A stretch of 64,000 nt of DNA from Roseburia sp. (GTDB lineage: Bacteria > Bacillota > Clostridia > Lachnospirales > Lachnospiraceae): NCBI GenBank assembly GCA_023662875.1, contig JAMPIG010000006.1:1-64000 (forward strand), in the 5' to 3' direction. How positions within the stretch are numbered: the first letter of the stretch is position 1; each line of letters begins with the position of its first letter. This document shows, piece by piece, positions 24,664 through 33,080 of this stretch. Below the pieces are notes generated by a model. That model did not search any database. It saw only the letters and a list, made by a program, of their open reading frames with translations, and was not told where the DNA came from. A program made the position numbers and the translations under genes.

Positions 24664-25833
24664 ATGTATATCTTAGGCGGAAGGATCAAAACCATGACGG
24701 GGGAGGATATCCCGGACGGATGTATTCGTATCTCGGAGGGGAAAATAGCGGAAATCGGCAGGCGGGATGAAGTGAAGATTCATCCCGCCGCTTGCGAAAG
24801 GGTTCTGGAAATAAAGGACGGCCTGATTATGCCGGGAATCATTGAGGCGCATTGTCACATGGGGATCACGGAGGAGAAGAAGGGGATGGAGGGGGACGAC
24901 TGCAACGAGACGGTTGACCCTGTTACCCCCTGGCTGCGGGCGGTGGACGCGATCAATACGATGGACGCGGCCTTCGACGACGCGGTGCGCGCGGGGATTA
25001 CCTCGGCTATGATCGGGCCGGGCAGCTCGAATGTAGTGGGAGGGCAGTTTGCCTTCCTGAAGACAAGGGGCCGCAGGGTGGACGAGCTGATTGTCAAGGC
25101 TCCGGCGGCGATGAAGGTAGCTTTCGGGGAAAACCCAAAGGTCAATTATTCCGGCCAGGGGATGAGCCCTTCGACCCGGATGGCGATTGCGGGGATGCTG
25201 CGGAAGGAGCTGAAGCGGGCGCAGGAATACGCCGTCAGGCGCAGGCAGGCGGAGGAAAAGGGCGAGTATTTTGAGGAGGATTTTACGCTGGAGTGCTGGC
25301 TGCCTGTCCTGAACCGGGAGATTCCGCTGAAGGCGCATGTTCATCGGGTGGACGATATCTTTACGGCAATCCGGATTGCCAGGGAATTTAACCTGCGTAT
25401 GACCCTGGATCACTGCTCCGAGGGGCATCTGATCGCGGAGGAGCTGGCGGCGGAGGCCTTCCCGGCCATCGTAGGCCCCGATCTTGCCAGCAGGAGTAAG
25501 ATCGAGGTGCAGAACATGGCCTTTAAGACGGTGGGGGTACTGAACCGGGCCGGGGTGCTGACGGCGGTCACGACGGATCATCCGGTCTCCCTGATCGCCT
25601 CTCTGCCTATCTGTGCAGGGCTTGCGGTAAAGGCGGGGCTGCCGCTGGAGGAGGGCTACCGCGCCATCACAATTCATCCGGCGCGAATCTGCGGCGTGGA
25701 GGATCGGGTGGGGAGCCTGGAGGTCGGGAAAGACGCTGATATCGCGATTTTTACCGGCAATCCCATGGAGGTCTTTACCGAGACGCTCTATACTATCATC
25801 GACGGGAATATCGTCTATGAATCGGGGAAATAA
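24664..25833 (+). CDS. Amidohydrolase (imidazolonepropionase-like)
   Basis: A 389-residue metal-dependent hydrolase of the amidohydrolase superfamily. The metal-binding motif EAHCHMG lies near residue 61, a second histidine pair in HVHRVD near 220, and AVTTDHP near 305. The C-terminal VGSLEVGKDADIAIF is typical of the superfamily. It resembles cytoplasmic imidazolonepropionase/dipeptidase-type enzymes; the substrate is unclear. GGAGGGAAACGACC precedes the ATG, 20 bp after the LytM-like gene, so the two are probably co-transcribed. Confidence 0.85.
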   Translation: MYILGGRIKTMTGEDIPDGCIRISEGKIAEIGRRDEVKIHPAACERVLEIKDGLIMPGIIEAHCHMGITEEKKGMEGDDCNETVDPVTPWLRAVDAINTMDAAFDDAVRAGITSAMIGPGSSNVVGGQFAFLKTRGRRVDELIVKAPAAMKVAFGENPKVNYSGQGMSPSTRMAIAGMLRKELKRAQEYAVRRRQAEEKGEYFEEDFTLECWLPVLNREIPLKAHVHRVDDIFTAIRIAREFNLRMTLDHCSEGHLIAEELAAEAFPAIVGPDLASRSKIEVQNMAFKTVGVLNRAGVLTAVTTDHPVSLIASLPICAGLAVKAGLPLEEGYRAITIHPARICGVEDRVGSLEVGKDADIAIFTGNPMEVFTETLYTIIDGNIVYESGK

Positions 25834-25903
25834 GATTGCGTTCCGGAGATATTGCGTTTATAATGTTCTGGTAGGCAGTTTTGACGATGGCAGGAGGAAG
25901 CCT

Positions 25904-27175
25904 GTGAGAAAATACAGAGGAGTCTGTCCGGCCCTTATCCTTGCGCTGTTGGCCGGCAGTGTTTCCGGCTGCGGCGAGGAGCCCGGGACGGAAGCGGAAA
26001 AAAATCCATATAACCCGTATGCGGCGGTATCCGGCATGGAGACGACTCCGGTTGTGGATTATACCGTGCCGCGGCAGCAGCCCAATATTCTGACCGACGC
26101 TGTGGGGTATGCCCTGGGGTATGAAAAGCTGGCGGCGGTAAAGGGGGCTACGCTGTCCGGGGAGTTCAGGTTGATCGACGCGGCTACGGGGGAGATTGCT
26201 TATACCGGCGCTATCCAGAAGGCGGAGGGCGAAGCGGCGTCGGAGCTCTCCCGGGGAACGGCGGAGTTCAGCGAGTTTGACGTGCCGGGGCTTTATTATC
26301 TGGAATGCGATCGGCTGGGGCAGTCCTATCGGTTTGAAATCCGGGAGGATTTTTACGGCGACCTGTTCCGGGAGGAATACGAGCTTGTACTGGAGGACTG
26401 TGGGAAGGGGAGGCTGGAGCTGACGGACGCGGCGGCTCTTCTGGCGGCCTATGAGTGGTACGGGGCGGTTTTCCCCGACGAGGATGGAGATCAGATACCG
26501 GACGTCCTGCGGGAGATGAAGAGCTGGATCGCGTACCGGGAGGAGAACGGCGTGGAGCCGGAGGAGGAGGCGGAGTACGCGGCTCTTCTGGCGAAATTCA
26601 GCTATCTTTTTCAGAAATATGACCGCGACTACGCCACCGACTGTCTGAAGCGGGCGTCCACGGTGTACGGTCAGGTGCAGGAGGGGATCTGCCGGGACGC
26701 AGACCGCTTTTTCGCCCTGACAGAGCTTTACCGGGCGACCGGGCTTTATTCTTACCGGCGTCAGATCGTGGATCACAAGACCTTTTTTGAGAATAACAGC
26801 AGCTATCTGGAGGAGAGGGAGTACCTTTACGCCGCTATGACCTATATGGCGACGCGGCAGAAGGTTGACCGGGAGCTCTGCGAGAGCTTTATGGGGAACC
26901 TGATGAACCGCAGCGAGGAGCTTTCCAGGCGGTATACGGAGATGATCGATCCCCTGGCGGCGAAAAACAACGGCGAGGATGAGCTGCTGAGGTGCGCTGT
27001 GGAATTGTCATGCGCCAACTACATCATGAATAATTATCAATATACGGGGATAACGGCGGAATTTCTCCATTATCTCATGGGACAGAATGCGGAGTCCGCC
27101 TGCTTTTACGAGGCGGAGGAGAGGAAGATCGATTATCTGCTTTTGTTTGCGCACTTAGCAAGCCGGGAAGTATAA
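25904..27175 (+). CDS. Lipoprotein with cellulase-type Ig domain and GH9-like fold, catalytic motif not seen
   Basis: A 423-residue lipoprotein starting at GTG, with GCAGGAGGAAG upstream. The signal ends at VSGC near residue 24. Residues about 55-150 look like the N-terminal Ig-like domain of family 9 glycoside hydrolases (PNILTDAVGYALGYEKLAAV). The rest is helical and includes FPDEDGDQIPDVLREMKSW and a C-terminal NNYQYTGITAEFL segment near the region where GH9 enzymes carry GRN. The GGWxDAGDY motif bearing the catalytic Asp is missing between these parts. It is probably a binding or structural protein derived from a hydrolase. The call is by general resemblance. Confidence 0.65.
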   Translation: MRKYRGVCPALILALLAGSVSGCGEEPGTEAEKNPYNPYAAVSGMETTPVVDYTVPRQQPNILTDAVGYALGYEKLAAVKGATLSGEFRLIDAATGEIAYTGAIQKAEGEAASELSRGTAEFSEFDVPGLYYLECDRLGQSYRFEIREDFYGDLFREEYELVLEDCGKGRLELTDAAALLAAYEWYGAVFPDEDGDQIPDVLREMKSWIAYREENGVEPEEEAEYAALLAKFSYLFQKYDRDYATDCLKRASTVYGQVQEGICRDADRFFALTELYRATGLYSYRRQIVDHKTFFENNSSYLEEREYLYAAMTYMATRQKVDRELCESFMGNLMNRSEELSRRYTEMIDPLAAKNNGEDELLRCAVELSCANYIMNNYQYTGITAEFLHYLMGQNAESACFYEAEERKIDYLLLFAHLASREV

Positions 27176-27190
27176 GAAGGAGGTAGAGGA

Positions 27191-28210
27191 TTGAGGATTG
27201 TTGTTTTAGCGGGGGGAACCAGTACGGAGCGGGACGTATCGCTCAGCTCAGGCGGCATGATTTACCGGGCGTTAAAGAAAAGAGGCCACCAGGCGATTCT
27301 GCTGGATGTATACCTGGGGTACGAGGAGGATCCGGCGGGTATTTTTGAAAAACAGACGGACTGGGCGGCCCAGATCGGGGCGGTCGGCGAGGTCAACCCG
27401 AATCTGGAGGAGATCAAAAGCCTGCGGAAGGACGGGGGAAAGAGCTTTTTTGGCCCCAATGTCCTGGCGATCTGTCAGGAGGCGGACTGTGTGTTTATGG
27501 CCCTTCACGGCGCAAACGGGGAGGACGGAAAGCTTCAGGCCTGCTTTGAGCTGCTGGGGATCCCTTATACGGGAGCGGACTTCGTCAGCTCGGCCATGGC
27601 GATGGATAAGGGAATCACAAAGGATCTTTTTAAAGCCTACGGCGTGCCGACTCCGGCGGGAATCCGCCTGAAGAAGGGGGAGAAGGAGGAAATGCGGATT
27701 CCCTTCCCCTGTATGGTCAAGGCCTGCAAGGGCGGCTCCAGCGTAGGCGTCTGCATCGCCCGGGACGAGGAGGAGTATGACGCGGCGAAGAGGGAAGCCT
27801 TTTCCTACGATGACGAGGTCGTCATCGAGCAGTACATAGAGGGCAGGGAGTTCTCGGTGGGCGTGATGGACGGGAAGGCACTGCCGGTGATCGAGATCGC
27901 GCCCAAGGTGGGCTTTTACGATTATAAGAACAAATATCAGGCGGACAGCACGGTGGAGACCTGTCCCGCCCAGCTCCCGGCGGAAAAGACCAAGGAGCTG
28001 CAGCGGACGGCGGAGCTGGTGTTCCGGGTCCTGCGGCTGAAAAGCTACGCCAGGATGGATTTTCGGATGAGCCGCAAGGGCGAAATTTTCTGCTTGGAGG
28101 CCAATACCCTTCCGGGGATGACGCCGACCTCCCTGCTGCCCCAGGAGGCGGCTGTGACGGGGATGGATTTCGGGGAGCTCTGCGAGGAAATTCTGCGGTA
28201 TGCTCTGTGA
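27191..28210 (+). CDS. ddl: D-alanine--D-alanine ligase
   Basis: An ATP-grasp enzyme of 339 residues that joins two D-alanines for peptidoglycan precursors. The ATP-grasp landmarks HGANGEDGKLQACFELLGI, KACKGGSSVGV and FCLEANTLPGMTP are in order. The loop KVGFYDYKNKY carries the Tyr usual in D-Ala-D-Ala ligases rather than the His-containing loop of D-Ala-D-Lac ligases, so a normal D-Ala-D-Ala product is expected. The start is TTG with AGGAGG upstream. It precedes murF and a VanRS-like pair. Confidence 0.94.
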   Translation: MRIVVLAGGTSTERDVSLSSGGMIYRALKKRGHQAILLDVYLGYEEDPAGIFEKQTDWAAQIGAVGEVNPNLEEIKSLRKDGGKSFFGPNVLAICQEADCVFMALHGANGEDGKLQACFELLGIPYTGADFVSSAMAMDKGITKDLFKAYGVPTPAGIRLKKGEKEEMRIPFPCMVKACKGGSSVGVCIARDEEEYDAAKREAFSYDDEVVIEQYIEGREFSVGVMDGKALPVIEIAPKVGFYDYKNKYQADSTVETCPAQLPAEKTKELQRTAELVFRVLRLKSYARMDFRMSRKGEIFCLEANTLPGMTPTSLLPQEAAVTGMDFGELCEEILRYAL

Positions 28211-28257
28211 AGCAAGGCTTATGGGGAATAAGAAAATCAGGAAAAGAGGACATCAGG

Positions 28258-29706
28258 GTGGATTTTACATTGCAGGAAATCGCGGAGGCCTGCGGGGGAA
28301 GGCTGGTCTTGAAAAAGGGTATGAGGGGGGATAGCGCCGTGACCTCCTTCGTCATCGATTCCCGTAAGGCGGAGCCGGGAGGCGTCTTCCTCGCCGTAAA
28401 GGGCGAGAGGGTGGACGGCCACCGCTTTATCAGCCAGGTATACCGGGCGGGGGCCTTGCTGGCGGTGACGGAGAAGACCCCGGAGCAGGTTCAGCGGGAG
28501 ACCGGGGAGGACTGCAGGGACTGGGGCAGCTATCTTCTGGTGGAGGACGGGCTGCGGGCTCTGCGGGAGATCGCGGAGGCCTACCGCCGAAAGACGGGAA
28601 TCCCGGTCGTAGGGATTACAGGCAGCGTCGGCAAGACCAGCACCAAGGAATTTATCGCCGGGGTGCTGGCGGAAAAGTATCGCGTCCTGAAGACGGAGGG
28701 AAATCTCAACAATGAGATTGGCGTTCCGCTGACCCTGTTGCGGATCCGGCCGGAGACGGAGATCGCCGTCGTGGAGATGGGGATCAGCGATTTCGGGGAG
28801 ATGCATCGGCTCAGCAAGATGGCGCGGCCCGACGTCTGCGTCATCACGAATATCGGCCAGTGTCATCTGGAGAACCTGAAGACCCGGGACGGGATCCTGC
28901 AGGCGAAGTCCGAGATCTTTGATTTTATGGCGGAGGACGGACAGGTCTGTTTAAACGGCGGTGACGACAAGCTGAGCGGCCTGCGGGAGATCCGGGGCGG
29001 AAAGCCGCACTTTTTCGGCCTGGGCGAGAATCCGGCGGAGGAGGTGTCCGCGGAGCGGATTCAAAGCCGGGGACTCCTGGGCAGCGAAGCGGCGCTGCGG
29101 TTTCGAGGGGAAAGCCCGCTGGCAGCCATAGGAGAGCAGAGAATCCATGTCCCGCTGCCCGGGGAGCATATGGTGCGCAACGCCGCGGCGGCAGCCTGCG
29201 TGGCAGGGCTTTTCGGACTCTCGGCGGAGGAGATCGCCGCGGGGATTGAGAAGGTGAAATCCGTCAGCGGGAGGGCAAACCTGATTCCGCTGGAGAAGTA
29301 TACCCTGATCGACGATTGCTACAACGCGAATCCGGTATCCATGAAGGCGGCGATCGACCTGCTGGCCCTGGCGGATACGGAGAAGGTCGCGATCCTGGGC
29401 GATATGTTTGAGCTGGGAGAGGATTCGGAGGCTATGCATGAGGAGGTAGGGGCTTACGCGGCCCGGGCGGGGATTGACCGGATCCTCTGCGTGGGGGAGC
29501 GTGCGCGGCAGATTTACCGGGGAGCGGCGGCCAGTGCGGAGGGCAGGAAGCAGATCGCCTGGTTCCCGGATCGGGATACGCTGCTAGCGACCCTGGAGCA
29601 GGAGGGGGAGGAATACCTTCCCGAGGGCTGTACCGTGCTCTTGAAGGCATCCCACGGGATGGAGTTCGGTAAGGTGCTGGAGGTTTTGAAGAGGACATTA
29701 CATTAA
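28258..29706 (+). CDS. murF: UDP-MurNAc-tripeptide:D-Ala-D-Ala ligase
   Basis: A 482-residue cytoplasmic Mur ligase that adds D-Ala-D-Ala to the peptidoglycan precursor. ATP motif GITGSVGKTSTKE lies near residues 117-129, followed by NLNNEIGVPLTLL, EMGISDFGEMHRLSKMARPD and a C-terminal DDCYNANPVSMKAAI. The start is the GTG at 28258, which gives the usual opening DFTLQEIAEACGG; GAAAAGAGGA is seven bases upstream. It follows ddl directly, as is common. Confidence 0.95.
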   Translation: MDFTLQEIAEACGGRLVLKKGMRGDSAVTSFVIDSRKAEPGGVFLAVKGERVDGHRFISQVYRAGALLAVTEKTPEQVQRETGEDCRDWGSYLLVEDGLRALREIAEAYRRKTGIPVVGITGSVGKTSTKEFIAGVLAEKYRVLKTEGNLNNEIGVPLTLLRIRPETEIAVVEMGISDFGEMHRLSKMARPDVCVITNIGQCHLENLKTRDGILQAKSEIFDFMAEDGQVCLNGGDDKLSGLREIRGGKPHFFGLGENPAEEVSAERIQSRGLLGSEAALRFRGESPLAAIGEQRIHVPLPGEHMVRNAAAAACVAGLFGLSAEEIAAGIEKVKSVSGRANLIPLEKYTLIDDCYNANPVSMKAAIDLLALADTEKVAILGDMFELGEDSEAMHEEVGAYAARAGIDRILCVGERARQIYRGAAASAEGRKQIAWFPDRDTLLATLEQEGEEYLPEGCTVLLKASHGMEFGKVLEVLKRTLH

Positions 29707-29722
29707 TCTTATGAAAATCTTA
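29705..29722 (+). promoter_or_regulatory. Direct repeat, AATCTTA x2 with 11-bp spacing
   Basis: AATCTTA occurs at 29705-29711 and 29716-29722, exactly 11 bp apart, about 180 bp before the VanR-like gene. Response regulators of the OmpR type bind such one-turn-spaced repeats, so this may be autoregulatory. Similar motifs precede 38673 and 43553. Confidence 0.4.
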
Positions 29723-29899
29723 ATCCTTTTTTGAACCGGTTGTGGCAGAATGGGATTGAGATTTTTTTTGAGCAGGCATCGGAGTTATTCCTTTGACTCG
29801 ATAAAGAGGGAGTCAAGCCGCAGCAGTGGAAAAGGGGAGCGTCCGACGAATCGATTTGTTTAACGTGCGACGGAACTGAGCGCTTTCAAGGGGGATACC

Positions 29900-30595
29900 G
29901 TGGAAGAAAAAATACTGATTGTGGAGGACGAAAGGGAGATTGCGGATCTGGTGGCCCTTTATCTGGAAAACGAGGGTTTTCGGGTGACGAAATGCTACGA
30001 CGGGGAGGAGGCCCTGGCTTATATCCGGAAGGAAAAGCCGGATCTGGCGATCCTGGATCTGATGCTGCCGGGGATCAGCGGTCTGGAAATCTGCAGAAAG
30101 ATCAGGGAGAGCTATACCTATCCTGTGATTATGCTGACCGCCCGGGGAGAGGAGACGGATAAGATTACCGGACTGACCCTGGGGGCCGACGATTATATGA
30201 CGAAGCCCTTCCTGCCCCTGGAGCTGGTGGCCCGGGTCAAGGCCCAGCTGCGGCGCTATAAGAGGTACAATACGGCGGAGGAGGAAAGGGAGGAGGTCAT
30301 TACCGTGTCGGGGCTGGTGCTGAACGACCGCACCCATGAGTGCCATCTGAACGAGAAGCCGCTGAGCCTGACGCCGACGGAGTTTTCCATCCTGCGGATC
30401 CTTTGCAGCCGTAAGGGGCAGGTCGTCAGCGCGGAGGAGCTGTTCCACCTGATCTGGGAGGACGAGTATTACACGAAAAACAATAACACGATAACGGTGC
30501 ATATCAGGCATCTGCGGGAGAAGATGGGGGACTCCTTCGAGAACCCCAAGTATATCAAGACGGTCTGGGGGTGCGGATACAAAATTGAAGGATAA
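29900..30595 (+). CDS. VanR-like OmpR-family response regulator
   Basis: A 231-residue response regulator. Receiver residues include DE at 10-11, the phospho-Asp in ILDLMLPG near residue 54 and the Lys in TKPF near 103. The winged helix spans about 135-230, with LSLTPTEFSILRIL and NNTITVHIRHLREKM. Several stretches (ITGLTLGADDY, VKAQLRRYK, TVHIRHLREKM, NPKYIKTVWG) match the VanR regulator of glycopeptide-resistance operons very closely. No vanH, vanA or vanX homologue lies in the window. The kinase follows with an 11-bp overlap. Confidence 0.93.
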   Translation: MEEKILIVEDEREIADLVALYLENEGFRVTKCYDGEEALAYIRKEKPDLAILDLMLPGISGLEICRKIRESYTYPVIMLTARGEETDKITGLTLGADDYMTKPFLPLELVARVKAQLRRYKRYNTAEEEREEVITVSGLVLNDRTHECHLNEKPLSLTPTEFSILRILCSRKGQVVSAEELFHLIWEDEYYTKNNNTITVHIRHLREKMGDSFENPKYIKTVWGCGYKIEG

Positions 30596-31751
30596 GGTAA
30601 AAAAGACGCTGATTACGGGAGGACTTCTTCTGCTGGCGTTTCTGTTCTGTATGCTGCTGGACTGGTTCTTCGACACTGCGCTGAACGGGGTGACGTTAAA
30701 CTGGCTGGATCGGAAGTTTGTGAGCTATAACTGGCAACGGGTTTTCACCAACAGCGAGACGCAGGAGACCGGATATTTTTCCGCCAGCATCCGCTGGGGC
30801 GAGGTAAAAAAGGCCCTTTATCAGGCGGTTCTTGTCCTTGTGGTGAGCAATATCCTGATCTGCCGCCTGATCGCCCTCTGGTACGCGGGCCGGAGGGAAA
30901 AGAAGGTGATCGCGGAGGCGGGGCGGATGATCGGGGTTTACATGAAGCATGACCGGGAGATCACGGACGTATTTCCCCAGGAGTACGCCCTGATTTCCGC
31001 CCAGGTAGCGGAGATCAAGGCCAATATGCAGCGCCACGAGCAGATGATGAAGGAGGAGGCGGCCAGAAAGAACGACCTGATTACCTACCTGGCGCACGAC
31101 CTGAAAACGCCCCTGACCTCTGTGGTAGGGTACTTAAGCCTGCTGGAGGAAGCGCCGGAGATGCCGGCGGAGCAGAAGGCCAGGTACGTACACATTACGC
31201 TGGAGAAGGCCCTGCGGCTGGAGCGGCTGATCAACGAATTTTTTGAGATTACGAGATATAACCTGCAGCAGATTGTGCTGGAGAAGGAGACGCTGGATCT
31301 GACGATTATGCTGGTACAGATGACGGACGAGTTCTACCCGATTCTGCAGCAGCATCAGAATACGATCCGAACAGAGCTGCCGGAGGGGGGGCTCTGGGTC
31401 TACGCCGACGCGGAGAAACTGGCCCGGGTCTTCAACAATATCCTGAAAAACGCGGTGGCCTACAGCTATCCCGGCACAGAGATCCAAATCCTCTGCCAGA
31501 CCGTGGGCGAAAGAGTCCGGCTCACCTTCCGGAATCGCGGCAAGACGATTCCCGCCCAGAAGCTGGATTCGATCTTCGAGAAGTTTTTCCGCCTGGACGA
31601 CGCCCGCGGCACGAACAACGGCGGGGCGGGCTTAGGGCTGGCGATCGCCCGGGAAATCGTTACGCTCCACGGCGGGGAGATCCGGGCGGTCAGCGATAAC
31701 GAGACTACGGACTTTATCGTAGAGCTTCCGAATATTCCTTTTTCAGACTGA
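30585..31751 (+). CDS. VanS-like sensor histidine kinase
   Basis: A 388-residue membrane kinase with two transmembrane segments (about 9-28 and 76-96) and a short external loop. The dimerisation box LAHDLKTPLTSVVGYLSLL near residue 168-186 carries the phosphorylated His. N, G1 and G2 boxes (NILKNAVAY, GAGLGLAIA) follow. The block EAPEMPAEQKARYVHITLE and the run EFFEITRYNLQ resemble VanS closely. The start is TTG, overlapping the regulator gene by 11 bp. The signal may be a cell-wall antibiotic or precursor, by analogy only. Its 3' end overlaps plsC by 38 bp on the opposite strand. Confidence 0.9.
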   Translation: MKDKVKKTLITGGLLLLAFLFCMLLDWFFDTALNGVTLNWLDRKFVSYNWQRVFTNSETQETGYFSASIRWGEVKKALYQAVLVLVVSNILICRLIALWYAGRREKKVIAEAGRMIGVYMKHDREITDVFPQEYALISAQVAEIKANMQRHEQMMKEEAARKNDLITYLAHDLKTPLTSVVGYLSLLEEAPEMPAEQKARYVHITLEKALRLERLINEFFEITRYNLQQIVLEKETLDLTIMLVQMTDEFYPILQQHQNTIRTELPEGGLWVYADAEKLARVFNNILKNAVAYSYPGTEIQILCQTVGERVRLTFRNRGKTIPAQKLDSIFEKFFRLDDARGTNNGGAGLGLAIAREIVTLHGGEIRAVSDNETTDFIVELPNIPFSD

Positions 31752-32463
31752 AATACCGCTCCTGAATGACGCCGGAGACATAGCTCCCCAGGTTCTTTCG
31801 CGTCTCCCTGTCAAGCTGATCGGGATAAATGGGCCGGCCGAAATCGATGATGACGGCGGCCTTTTTTATTTTGGGGAAGTGATCCTCGAAGACGGCGGCG
31901 GTATTGACCAGGGTCAGGGGAATAATCGGTACTTTCCCCTTTTCGGCGATCTTAAAGCTGCCCTCATGGAAGGGCAGGAAGGTATCGTTTACCTTGCAGC
32001 GGGTGCCCTCCGGGAAGATACAGAGGGATATTCCGTTTTTCACCTCCTCCACGCCCTTGAGGATGGTCTTCAGGCCCTCCTTGATATTTTCCCGATCCAG
32101 GAACAGGCAGTGGATGTTCCGCATCCAGAGGCGCAGGATCGGTGCCTTATTCATCTCCTTCTTCGCCACATAGCCTGTGACGCCGGGGAAGCAGGAGAGC
32201 GTCAGCACAACGTCGAAGAAGCTGCGGTGATTGCCGACGTAGAGCACAGCCGTATCCCTGGGAATATTTTCCTGCCCCAGGACGATCAGCTTCGCCCCGG
32301 CCAGACGGCCGATACAGCGGAAGCCCCAGCCGACGATGGCCTTGGAGCTTTTATCCTTGATATCCGGGCGGAATTTGCCGATGATGTGCTCCGCCAGGAG
32401 GACGGGGAGGGACAGGATCAGATACAGGATCAGATAGATACAGACGAATATAAATCGCAGCAT
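31714..32463 (-). CDS. plsC: 1-acyl-sn-glycerol-3-phosphate acyltransferase
   Basis: A 249-residue membrane-associated acyltransferase that makes phosphatidic acid. One N-terminal membrane helix is followed by the catalytic motif NHRSFFD (HX4D) near residues 80-86 and by FPEGTR near 150. The start at 32463 gives MLRFIF with GCGAGGT upstream. It converges on the VanS-like gene, overlapping its last 38 bp. Confidence 0.93.
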   Translation of the reverse strand: MLRFIFVCIYLILYLILSLPVLLAEHIIGKFRPDIKDKSSKAIVGWGFRCIGRLAGAKLIVLGQENIPRDTAVLYVGNHRSFFDVVLTLSCFPGVTGYVAKKEMNKAPILRLWMRNIHCLFLDRENIKEGLKTILKGVEEVKNGISLCIFPEGTRCKVNDTFLPFHEGSFKIAEKGKVPIIPLTLVNTAAVFEDHFPKIKKAAVIIDFGRPIYPDQLDRETRKNLGSYVSGVIQERYFSLKKEYSEALR

Positions 32464-32549
32464 ATTGTACCTCGCTTGGGTTTCTTTACACACCAGTATA
32501 GCATATCTTTTCGCCCCTGTACATAGAATGCAGAAAAAGGATTGGCACG

Positions 32550-32984
32550 GTGGGACGATTGAAGACGAGACGAATTGGCGGGAGGAAAGCGCTGGCGATA
32601 CTGCTGGCGGCGATGCTTTTCGCGCTGACAGGCTGTACCCGGCTCAGCGAGGAAAAGATTAAGCTGAGGGATCTGGACTTTACGGTTTTGAGCGAAGAAA
32701 AGATACCGGAGGAGCTGAAGGAGCTTCTGGAGGAGAAGAAGGACTCGCCCTTTCAGATTACATACGCGGACAAGGAAAACCTGTATATCTGCGTGGGCTA
32801 CGGGCAGCAGGAGACAGGGGGATACAGCATCGCCGTGGAGGAGCTGTACCTGACGGATTCCAATATCTGCGTCGCGACCAGTCTGCTGGGGCCGGACGGG
32901 ACGGAGCAGGGGGAGAAGACGCCGTCCTGCCCGTATATTGTGTTGAAGACGGAGTTTCTGGATCTGACGGTGGTCTTTGAGTGA
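32550..32984 (+). CDS. PrcB-domain-like lipoprotein
   Basis: A 144-residue lipoprotein. A basic N-terminus and hydrophobic stretch lead to the lipobox LTGC at about residue 28. The globular part, including GGYSIAVEELYLTDSNIC and TPSCPYIVLKT, resembles the C-terminal domain of PrcB, a protease-complex subunit in spirochaetes. The start is GTG at 32550 without a strong ribosome-binding site, so the exact start is uncertain. The function in Firmicutes is unknown. Confidence 0.7.
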   Translation: MGRLKTRRIGGRKALAILLAAMLFALTGCTRLSEEKIKLRDLDFTVLSEEKIPEELKELLEEKKDSPFQITYADKENLYICVGYGQQETGGYSIAVEELYLTDSNICVATSLLGPDGTEQGEKTPSCPYIVLKTEFLDLTVVFE

Positions 32985-32993
32985 CGGGACATA

Positions 32994-33021
32994 TTGACAA
33001 ATGATAGAGCAGAGGTATAAT
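32994..33021 (+). promoter_or_regulatory. Strong promoter before the DUF234-type ATPase
   Basis: TTGACA (32994-32999) and TATAAT (33016-33021) are 16 bp apart. Transcription would begin about seven bases on, within the operator array. Confidence 0.82.
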
Positions 33022-33023
33022 AA

Positions 33024-33068
33024 ACTTATAAGTTCACAACTCGTAAGTCTGCAACTTGTGAGTTTATA
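33024..33068 (+). promoter_or_regulatory. Operator: three tandem 15-bp units, each with a near-palindrome
   Basis: Three units of 15 bp start at 33024, 33039 and 33054, with consensus ACTYRTRAGTYYRYA. The core ACTTATAAGT is a perfect palindrome in the first unit and near-palindromic in the others. They begin directly after the -10 box, cover the likely transcription start, and end 13 bp before the start codon. This is the usual position of a repressor operator. Confidence 0.7.
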
Positions 33069-33080
33069 AGGGGAGACACT

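Noticed and set aside
27191..31751. A vancomycin-resistance cluster
   Set aside because: The regulators are Van-like, but Ddl has the D-Ala-D-Ala-type loop and no vanH, vanA/B or vanX homologue lies nearby.
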